A stretch of 64,000 nt of DNA from Methylobacter sp. (GTDB lineage: Bacteria; Pseudomonadota; Gammaproteobacteria; Methylococcales; Methylomonadaceae), in assembly GCF_004322395.1 (NCBI RefSeq), contig NZ_SCTW01000154.1, positions 1 to 64,000 of the forward strand. The letters are read 5' to 3'. Within the stretch, counting starts at the first letter, position 1. Each line of letters begins with the position of its first letter. The notes under the pieces were generated by a model. That model saw only the letters and a list, made by a program, of their open reading frames with translations. It was not told the origin of the DNA and did not search any database. The translations under genes and the position numbers were made by a program. Positions 54,598 through 61,633 of the stretch are shown here, piece after piece.

Positions 54598-54992
54598 ATT
54601 TATCCTCTACATAGAACTCAATGGTTTATAAAAAGGCTCCCCTTGTGCTTTTTTGCGACACAAATTATGGCTGGTCAAAATTGCATAAAGCGGATGAACC
54701 AAATTCAAAATTAAGGGTTATTTAAGGTAATGCAGGCTAAAATATAACCAAATCATAAATATATAAACTGAGCCCGGTTCAGGCTGCAAAAATTTGTGAC
54801 TGCACTTACCTTTCTGTTTAGATGTTATCTTCAAGTGCTTGAAAAATAAATTAGTATAACTACTAATCTTCGCCGAAATTTGTCGAGTCAGCCTAATCCG
54901 ATACTGTTGTGTCTTGCTTCTTACGTTCCGGGCTAGGAATGATAATATGACCAACTTGCTGGATTGCCTTACAGGACAACAAATTGTCCAGG
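54598..54992. other. Gap upstream of the response regulator
   Basis: No convincing gene. A 78-codon minus-strand frame at 54718-54954 has a Lys/Ser-rich, AT-driven composition and no ribosome site or homology. The promoter for the response regulator (minus strand) is presumably in the first 100 bases, but no boxes are clear. Confidence 0.45.
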
Positions 54993-55032
54993 CAAAAAAA
55001 GACCGGCCCGGAAAACGCTTCCGAACCAGTCC
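54993..55032 (-). terminator. Rho-independent terminator of the oxidase-SCO operon
   Basis: On the minus strand GGACTGGTTCGG and CCGGGCCGGTC form a stem with G-U pairs, followed by seven T. It lies 72 bases after the SCO-cytochrome stop, where an end of the minus-strand transcript is expected. Confidence 0.7.
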
Positions 55033-55104
55033 AATGGGCTTATAAAGTTGTCGATATATCTGCTGCCTTAAGTGTTTGCACCTGTTTCAATTGAAGAAGG
55101 TTTA

Positions 55105-56043
55105 TCAATGCATTGGGCTTTCCATATATTTGATCAGAGCTTCTACATCGGCATCGGTAAGCCTAAGGTTCGGCATCGGCAGTTTTTTGTATCGGTTAAA
55201 AAGATCTGTGGCGATAGGGTCTTTTTCCGTCAGCATTCGATCCGGCATCTTCAGCCAGCGAGTTAGCCATGCCCGCTCTCGCCGTTTAGCCACTCCTTGA
55301 AGTCCCGGTCCCAGACCGTCCTCCGTACCCAGACTGTGACAGGAGTCGCATCGGGAACGAAACAGATCTTCGCCAAGACTGATCTTTGGCAGTTGCTTTG
55401 CTGCCGCATAACTCACCTGTTGTTCTGAGGTAGCGACCTTGAAGTTGTGCAACTTGCGGCCCAGCAGCCAGGCCAAAACTTTCGGTTCGTCAAACGGCGA
55501 GCGTTTCATCCATTGCCCGGTGGCTTCATTACCGATCATGAAGCTCACATTGTGCTCACCGAGTTTTTTCGCCTCGGCTTCCTCCCGGTACAAACCCAGT
55601 TTTTTGCGCAGCAACGTGGTATCGGCCTTCGTTCCGGTCAAGAACGTCCAACCCGGGCCAACATTAAACTTGGCGGCATACTCTTTAAGTGCTTTGGGCG
55701 TGTCATGCTTAGGATCGATGCTGATCGAATAGAAAAAAACATCCTTGCCAACCCGGTCGCCCAGCAGCTTTTGCACTTGGCGCAAGCTAGCCGTCTCCAG
55801 AGGACAGGTATCGCCGCAATGGGTGTAAATAAAATTGATTGCGATCACTTTGTCTTTAATGAGATCGTCATAGAAACGAACCGTTTTTCCATCCTGCGTC
55901 ACCAGCGGAATGTTGGGAAAATAATCCGCTCCCCACGGAGAACCCGGAGGAGCAGCCCAAGCCGGGCCGCTTCCGAGCGTCAATATCACGCCTATGAATA
56001 CGTTGCAGAGAAACAATTTGCTGAAACAACTAGTTTTCATCAT
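55105..56043 (-). CDS. SCO1/SenC copper chaperone fused to cytochrome c
   Basis: The 312-residue product, started at MMKTSCFSKLFLC (ATG 56043, 5 bases after the oxidase stop), has a signal peptide ending SGPAWAA. The SCO1/SenC-like thioredoxin-fold domain (about 25-190) has the copper cysteines in IYTHCGDTCPLETASL (CxxxC) and a distal His in LGEHNVSF. A C-terminal cytochrome c domain (about 220-312) has CDSCHSLGTEDG and the Met of KKLPMPNLRL. It can deliver copper to the adjacent oxidase and carry an electron, all in the periplasm. A longer frame to 56091 overlaps the oxidase gene. Translation is probably coupled. Confidence 0.88.
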   Translation of the reverse strand: MMKTSCFSKLFLCNVFIGVILTLGSGPAWAAPPGSPWGADYFPNIPLVTQDGKTVRFYDDLIKDKVIAINFIYTHCGDTCPLETASLRQVQKLLGDRVGKDVFFYSISIDPKHDTPKALKEYAAKFNVGPGWTFLTGTKADTTLLRKKLGLYREEAEAKKLGEHNVSFMIGNEATGQWMKRSPFDEPKVLAWLLGRKLHNFKVATSEQQVSYAAAKQLPKISLGEDLFRSRCDSCHSLGTEDGLGPGLQGVAKRRERAWLTRWLKMPDRMLTEKDPIATDLFNRYKKLPMPNLRLTDADVEALIKYMESPMH

Positions 56044-56047
56044 TGCT

Positions 56048-58624
56048 TTATTGTTTAGGTAAAACAAACGATTTCTTTGCCTCAAGATCACCTGTTTTAT
56101 AGGTCGGCAAAGTAATGCTGGAGTCGTAGTCGACGCCTGACCATTCCGGCATCGGTGCCGGTATGGCTAAAGTTTGTCCGGGATTCATTACATCCCACCG
56201 CAACAGCATGGCTTTATCCTCATGCTGAGTATTGTGACAATGTTCCACATAAGTGCCGGCAAACTCCCTGAAGCGGACCGCCACGTCAACACTGGCCGTG
56301 CTGTCTGCCAGAGAACCGATACGATAAACATCCTTACGGGCGTATTTTTCCCAAGGCGGCGGCGTTTTGCCGCCACGATAAAGAATTTGTCCTTCTTCAA
56401 AGTGAATATGTACCGGATGACTCGAACTTTGATTATTGAGCTTGATATGCCAGATCTCGGTTTTACCCATCTCAGGAGCCGCTGAAACCCGATGCGGATC
56501 TGCCGATAATCCGTCGCCGCGATCGGCCTTGATAGTCCAAGGCATTAGATCCGTTCCACTGGACCTGCCGAACTCGAAAGTTCTTTGCACAGCGGCTTGC
56601 AGTTCCTGGGTTGTCGGTTTGTTCAACGGGATCATCTGTTTCTTGCCTTCCACGTAATCGGCAGGGTTCATGCTCAAATCGGTGCCGCTGTATCCCTGCA
56701 CCCGGAACTCAAGGAACTTGCCAACGCCCGGATCTCCGTTATTGCCATCCGCTCTGTATTTCCCACTGAGCACATCCGGCAATGCAATCACTTTGTTCGG
56801 ACCTCTGCCATCTACATGCTCCAGCAAATTAACCAAGTACAATTTTTTGCCTGCCATACCCTTAAAATCGACAATCATGTCGTAGCGTTCGGCAATGGCT
56901 TGCTCAGGCCAAGCTCCTTGGGCAGACTGGGCATTGGGGAACGGTATCGCATGTTGCATAATATTGCCGTCGTTAGCGATCATGTAGGAGGGTACTATCT
57001 TACCGGCTTCATCGACGATAGCGATTTTGTACCAACGCGAGACACTGCCGTTCAAAATACGCAAACGATAGCGCCGGGCGCGAACGTCAACATAGGGTTT
57101 GTAAACCCAGTTGACGGTAACGCGGTCGCCCAGATAGCCATCGGTATTAAAGATATTGAATTTTAGCTGTCCGTTTGTATCCCAAGCCTTGTCGGCAACC
57201 AGCAGATTCATATCGTAATCGCGGTTTCCCCAATCGAGTCCCGAACCGCTAGGCAAGCATAAATTCGCATTATTGGGATTGGCGTAGTGGCAGGCATAGC
57301 CCTCATCTGAAGTTCCGCCATTAGCCTCATTCTGGTCTTTAGGTTCCCGTCCGCGATCTACAGCACTGTAATAGTTCATCATCGCGGCATTGCCTTTGTA
57401 GACGTTCTGCGCGGTGTAATCCAGCATATGGTCGTGAAACCAATGGGTACTCATAGTTTCCCGCCAGTCGCCCGGAACGTAGGAAATACCGCCGTGGCCG
57501 TCAGGGGCGCCGGTCTTCATATCGGTAGCGCCTTTATTAATGCTGTCATGCCCGGCCAGAATCATCGGCCAGTGATAATCGTAAAACTGGCCGGGATAAA
57601 AGTAGGCGTGCATATAGCCATCGCTTTCGGCCGGATTATGACCGTTATGTTCGTGGGTGCTGATAGTATGCGTACCGAAACCGTTGTTTGCCGCAATATC
57701 GATCGGCAGCGCGTTGTAATGGCGGAACAAAATGGATTCTCCATAACGCGCCATCAGCAGTTTAGGCGGCAGGGTGCCATCAAACGTCCATACTGAATTG
57801 GGACTTTGCGTGGGTAGATTAGGGTGCATCTTTATTTCCGCTCCTTTGCTACCCGGTTCTCCATCGCCATCGGCATCCAAATAGTAAAGTCCGCCGGGGG
57901 CGAATTCTCCCACTTTGTACTCATGCAGCTGGTGCTTGTCGCGAAGACCGCCATTGACGCGCGATCCTGCCATCGCAGATTGAAAATAGGCTTGCGCCGG
58001 AAACTCATCCCAGCGTTGATGGGCAAACCATTCACCGCTTGGACGGCCATCGGCAGTGGTTGACGTTTGAGCCGATAGCCCGACGCAAGCTCTGATTTTA
58101 GCATCCCAAGGATTAAGTGACGTTTCATCCGATTTTCGACTGGGAACCGAATTAAGGTCTTCCTTAAGAAAGCTATCCAATGCCTGACCGACCGGTGCAT
58201 TACGGCAAACGGCGGTAGGATCGGCAGGATCTTCAGCAGGCTGAGGAAACGCTGACGTTGATGAAGATGAACTGGACATTTTCTTAAGCCCGAATTCTTC
58301 AAACATCAACATTTTGGCGGTAAAGGCTGTCGCACACGAACCATTAATACACAGCGGGCTGGGCTCTGGGGTGAAGAGCCCGGTTACTGGATCTACCGTC
58401 GCTGTTGGGATGTTGAATGCCGCATGAGCCACGTTCATCCCGCCGAAAAGGCAGGATAGAGCTGCGGCCGCAAGAACCGAATTATTAAAGAAATGATTTC
58501 GCTGATCAATGCCGGCACTCAGGCTGGTTTTGAATAAACAGCGCCGTTGCTGAATAGTGTTAGTTTTACGTATACAGCGGGTTACAGCCATTTCTTGCCG
58601 GCTGCAACTTGTTTTCTTAAACAT
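56048..58624 (-). CDS. Multicopper oxidase with long N-terminus
   Basis: This 858-residue oxidase follows CGGAGATGCACC. The N-terminus is long and basic, and a signal-like helix lies near residues 48-68 (SVLAAAALSCLFGGMNVAHA), so a later start is possible. Copper motifs: HEHNGHNP (H324, H326, H329), STHWFHDHMLDYT, SHPVHIHFEEGQIL and VEHCHNTQHEDKAM (H795, C796, H797, H801, M806). The unusual HEHNGHNP and EHCHNTQHED sequences mark a subgroup often linked to metal or manganese oxidation in annotations. It shares a transcript with the SCO-cytochrome gene and lies downstream of a secreted Ig-like protein gene. Confidence 0.9.
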   Translation of the reverse strand: MFKKTSCSRQEMAVTRCIRKTNTIQQRRCLFKTSLSAGIDQRNHFFNNSVLAAAALSCLFGGMNVAHAAFNIPTATVDPVTGLFTPEPSPLCINGSCATAFTAKMLMFEEFGLKKMSSSSSSTSAFPQPAEDPADPTAVCRNAPVGQALDSFLKEDLNSVPSRKSDETSLNPWDAKIRACVGLSAQTSTTADGRPSGEWFAHQRWDEFPAQAYFQSAMAGSRVNGGLRDKHQLHEYKVGEFAPGGLYYLDADGDGEPGSKGAEIKMHPNLPTQSPNSVWTFDGTLPPKLLMARYGESILFRHYNALPIDIAANNGFGTHTISTHEHNGHNPAESDGYMHAYFYPGQFYDYHWPMILAGHDSINKGATDMKTGAPDGHGGISYVPGDWRETMSTHWFHDHMLDYTAQNVYKGNAAMMNYYSAVDRGREPKDQNEANGGTSDEGYACHYANPNNANLCLPSGSGLDWGNRDYDMNLLVADKAWDTNGQLKFNIFNTDGYLGDRVTVNWVYKPYVDVRARRYRLRILNGSVSRWYKIAIVDEAGKIVPSYMIANDGNIMQHAIPFPNAQSAQGAWPEQAIAERYDMIVDFKGMAGKKLYLVNLLEHVDGRGPNKVIALPDVLSGKYRADGNNGDPGVGKFLEFRVQGYSGTDLSMNPADYVEGKKQMIPLNKPTTQELQAAVQRTFEFGRSSGTDLMPWTIKADRGDGLSADPHRVSAAPEMGKTEIWHIKLNNQSSSHPVHIHFEEGQILYRGGKTPPPWEKYARKDVYRIGSLADSTASVDVAVRFREFAGTYVEHCHNTQHEDKAMLLRWDVMNPGQTLAIPAPMPEWSGVDYDSSITLPTYKTGDLEAKKSFVLPKQ

Positions 58625-58666
58625 GGTGCATCTCCGTTTTGTGTTTAGATGAGTATTGGTTTATAT

Positions 58667-58696
58667 AAGCACCGGTCCCTTGCTGAACCGGTGCTT
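58667..58696. terminator. Hairpin between the Ig-like protein gene and the oxidase
   Basis: AAGCACCGGT and ACCGGTGCTT form a perfect 10-bp stem with a 10-base loop. TGTTTTT follows on the plus strand; on the minus strand no strong U-run follows, so it may reduce rather than stop read-through to the oxidase gene. Confidence 0.6.
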
Positions 58697-58719
58697 TGTT
58701 TTTAACGCGTTTCTTTCGT

Positions 58720-61011
58720 TTATTTGATGGTAACGGCGATATTCGCTCTCGTGGCGCTGGTCGTTAATGACCGCAAGCTGATCGGTGTTTTGCAGGCCGG
58801 ACCAGGTTTTGCCCTGTATTCCCACGTACCAACGGGTGCGCCGGCGACTACGGGAACTGCTGCGCCCAGCTTATTGCTATTCAGGTCGGCCGGCACGGAA
58901 GCTGTCTGGTACAACTGGATATTGTTGTTAGTTTGCACAGTGGTGGTTCCAGCGACTCGCCATTCGCCAGAAGTGGCACTCATGATTTTGCACTGCGCTC
59001 CGGTTATTTGGATAACTTCAGGATTAACGACTGTCACCGTGGCATGCGTAGGCTGCGAAACCTGACCGTTGTCATTGGCTACGGTGTAATCGAAGCCGAA
59101 AGTACCTGCTGTTGCGCCTGCCGTGTAAGTCACCTGGCCGTTTGCTCCGGCCGTCGCCGTGCCGCCGGTGATGTTAGATAACGTTACCGAAGCCGGATTC
59201 AGCGTACCGCCATTGCCGGAGTCGTTGGTTAGCACGTTGATCGCTACCGACTGGTTAACAGGCACGTTGACCGGTCCATCAGGGTTAACAATCGGCGCAG
59301 GCCCTGCTGCGGACGGCGCGACAGTGACGATCACCGTCGCCACATTAGACTGGCCGACGCTGTTCGATGCCGTATATCGGAAAGTCACATCACCATTCAC
59401 AGGCCCTGGTGTGTAGGTGATGGCCGTTCCATTAATGGATGCTGAGCCGGAACCGGCCGGGATCGCCTGTCCGACCAATTGCACAGACGTGATAAGAGCT
59501 GCCGGGTTCGCGACATCGTTAGCGGTAACCGGAATATCAACGGCCGGACCTCCCGCTGTTGCCGCTGCTCCGTCATCCAGGGCAAGCGGCACGCCAGCCA
59601 CGGACGCACCGGCTCCTGTTGCCCGATTGCGCACTACGGGGAACGTCCCGCTGCCGCCGGCAGTTGATTTAACGGTAACGGTATCCGGCGGTGTGGCGAT
59701 ACCGGCCACTGTCAGAGTTACTTCGGCTGGATCGTTCGCGTTACCGGATGACACGGCTGTTTCGCCGAAGCCCTCCAGCGTCAGCGTAGGCGGTAGTTGG
59801 TCCGTTCCGAAGCCTTTATCGCTGCTGGTCGCAACTACGGTCAGCGTCTGGTTGGCGTAATTCGCTGAAGCCGCCGTCACGACATCGACCACATGCTTCG
59901 TGAAAATACTAGGCGGCGTGTCGGCGCTGTTGATGACCGATACGGGACCGGGCAAATCGCCGTTGGGATTCACCATGCCCTGGCTATAGTACTGCCCGAG
60001 CGAGGTGGGGCCGAACGGGATCATCTTGACAGGCGCTATGTTTGCCGCCGCCGCCGTCAACGAAGGATTAGGCTGAGAAGGCAATACCTTTAAGTCGCGG
60101 GCATAAACATCAACCTGTGTACCGTCGGTATCGCGTTTGTAGAACCCGTTGTAGATCTCCAGAGGACTGGGAATCGGGTTTGCCACAAAATTGTGCAGGC
60201 GGCCCATCAGGCTGAACTGCTCGGAGCGAATGCATGTATGGTTGGCCCCTTGGTCTCCCAGTACAATGGGAGTGATGCCGTCGGGCTGGACGCCGCAAAT
60301 CTCGAAATAGTTGGTGCCGAAGGGACTGCCGGTGATAAATTCCGGGTTGAGCCCGTCCGACAGGAAGTCAGCGCCATTAAGGGTAACCGGTGCGAGTGGC
60401 GTTCCGCCGCTGCTCGCGGACCGTTGCAGGAAAGGTCCGACACGGCTATGAAGGGCGCCGTCAAACACGCCGCGCGCCACGCCGATGTCTTCGCTGAAAA
60501 CAATGTCGCGATTGCCGCTATCAGAAACCGCATCAACCGGGAATGTATCGACGCCGTAAGGATGCGTCACGGTGTAAGTGCCGGGCTCCGGTACGCCCGC
60601 AAATACGCGGATGCGCGTGAATACTATTTGATCGCCCACAGCCACAGCGCCGGCAGAGAAGGCCGCTTCCAGCGCCAAAACCAGGGTGGCGCGCTTGCCG
60701 CCCGGCATATCTATCAAGGACGAAGCGTTAAAATAAAAGGCCTCATCGGGGAAGTTGTTTGGGAAGCTGTAAGGCGGGTCGGGCAACCCGGGGCCGACAA
60801 GCAAACAGGCATTCTGTTGCGCAGCGCCGAAATCGTTGGCGTCAGGCAAGCATAGATCGAGAACGGTTCCGTTCAAATCCTGGTACCAGTTTGGGAAACC
60901 GTGTCCCGTTGGGGAAGGTAAGTTAGTCGGGCCGACCCGTGCCAAGTCGGCATGTACGGATAAGCTCAACGTAGTAAGCGCTATCGCAGCCATTGTATGT
61001 TTGGTTTTCAT
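58720..61011 (-). CDS. Secreted protein with Ig/cadherin-like repeats, copy 1
   Basis: This 763-residue protein has a signal peptide (MKTKHTMAAIALTTLSLSVHA), then an N-terminal domain of about 350 residues with PTGHGFPNWYQDLNGTVLDL, VFAGVPEPGTYTVTHPYGVD and CGVQPDGITPIVLG. Tandem Ig/cadherin-like repeats follow (ANDVANPAALITSVQ, ITYTPGPVNGDVTFRYTAS, VLTNDSGNGGTLNPASVTLS). It ends with a Cys-containing domain (QITGAQCKIMSATSGEWRV, KPGPACKTPIS). The same N-terminal domain occurs in the next protein upstream, so the two are paralogues. It is presumably an extracellular structural or adhesive partner in the metal-oxidising cluster. Function is unknown. Confidence 0.8.
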   Translation of the reverse strand: MKTKHTMAAIALTTLSLSVHADLARVGPTNLPSPTGHGFPNWYQDLNGTVLDLCLPDANDFGAAQQNACLLVGPGLPDPPYSFPNNFPDEAFYFNASSLIDMPGGKRATLVLALEAAFSAGAVAVGDQIVFTRIRVFAGVPEPGTYTVTHPYGVDTFPVDAVSDSGNRDIVFSEDIGVARGVFDGALHSRVGPFLQRSASSGGTPLAPVTLNGADFLSDGLNPEFITGSPFGTNYFEICGVQPDGITPIVLGDQGANHTCIRSEQFSLMGRLHNFVANPIPSPLEIYNGFYKRDTDGTQVDVYARDLKVLPSQPNPSLTAAAANIAPVKMIPFGPTSLGQYYSQGMVNPNGDLPGPVSVINSADTPPSIFTKHVVDVVTAASANYANQTLTVVATSSDKGFGTDQLPPTLTLEGFGETAVSSGNANDPAEVTLTVAGIATPPDTVTVKSTAGGSGTFPVVRNRATGAGASVAGVPLALDDGAAATAGGPAVDIPVTANDVANPAALITSVQLVGQAIPAGSGSASINGTAITYTPGPVNGDVTFRYTASNSVGQSNVATVIVTVAPSAAGPAPIVNPDGPVNVPVNQSVAINVLTNDSGNGGTLNPASVTLSNITGGTATAGANGQVTYTAGATAGTFGFDYTVANDNGQVSQPTHATVTVVNPEVIQITGAQCKIMSATSGEWRVAGTTTVQTNNNIQLYQTASVPADLNSNKLGAAVPVVAGAPVGTWEYRAKPGPACKTPISLRSLTTSATRANIAVTIK

Positions 61012-61253
61012 TTGAAATACCTCATCATCCTTTTTGTAAAAAAACCTATGTATTCAGATGTTGAAATCGACAACAACATTCATACACACCTATATGCGTG
61101 TCCATTCCCCGACTGGAAAGATGTCTTTATTTTTGAGATGAACACCGCCGATTCGGTATCCCTTATTGGGACGAGTCGAGCAGCACCGGCGGTCAGTCTG
61201 AGGGTTCGCTCCGTTGTGACTAAAGGTATCGGAAAGATAAAACAAATGAACTC

Positions 61254-61295
61254 AGGTGAAACCCTGATTCTGGCTCGGGTTAATACCTGATTTTA
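61254..61295. promoter_or_regulatory. Paired sites like those upstream of the giant oxidase
   Basis: AGGTGAAACCCTGATTCTG (61254-61272) and GGGTTAATACCTGATTTTA (61277-61295) resemble the two sites at 45498 and 45530 in their GGT...ACC(C/T)(G/T)GA core. They lie 243-284 bases upstream of the copy-1 start, on the opposite strand to that gene. Confidence 0.35.
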
Positions 61296-61408
61296 AGGGT
61301 TTTAGTAACTAAGATGGGCGGCATAAGGATTGCGGCGTTCCGGCTGACGATAGACAGTCGAAATATTTAGACAAACTCATCCGTAACGATATCGGAACCT
61401 CTCAAACT

Positions 61409-61549
61409 AAAAAACGCAGTTAGTCCACGAAAAGCACTAAAAAATTCAAATAGATACCCAATTACAGGTAGTCACCTAAAGGGTGAATGACTAAATCAAT
61501 GGAACATGTTGATTTCTTTCGTGCTTTTCGTGGACTAACTGCGTTTTTT
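61409..61549. repeat. Long intergenic palindrome (29-bp perfect arms), copy B
   Basis: The arm at 61409-61437 (AACGCAGTTAGTCCACGAAA... core) is exactly inverted at 61521-61549 around an 83-base interior. The inner part GTCCACGAAAAGCAC is shared with the palindrome at 25536-25645. The gap 61012-61633 between the two Ig-like genes otherwise holds no gene. Confidence 0.85.
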
Positions 61550-61633
61550 AGAATAATACCACCGCTCCGGGTAGTGTAGTCGATTACCCGGAACGGTAGT
61601 TTATCCATCCACTATGATCCTAAAGCTGCTCCT

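Noticed and set aside
54718-54954. 78-codon minus-strand frame between the response regulator and the SCO terminator
   Set aside because: AT-driven composition, no ribosome site and no recognisable homology.
56585-57166. 193-codon plus-strand frame over the third oxidase
   Set aside because: It is antisense to a gene with intact copper motifs; the length comes from biased base composition.
60193-60855. 220-codon plus-strand frame over Ig-like protein copy 1
   Set aside because: Antisense to a clear secreted protein gene; no independent support.
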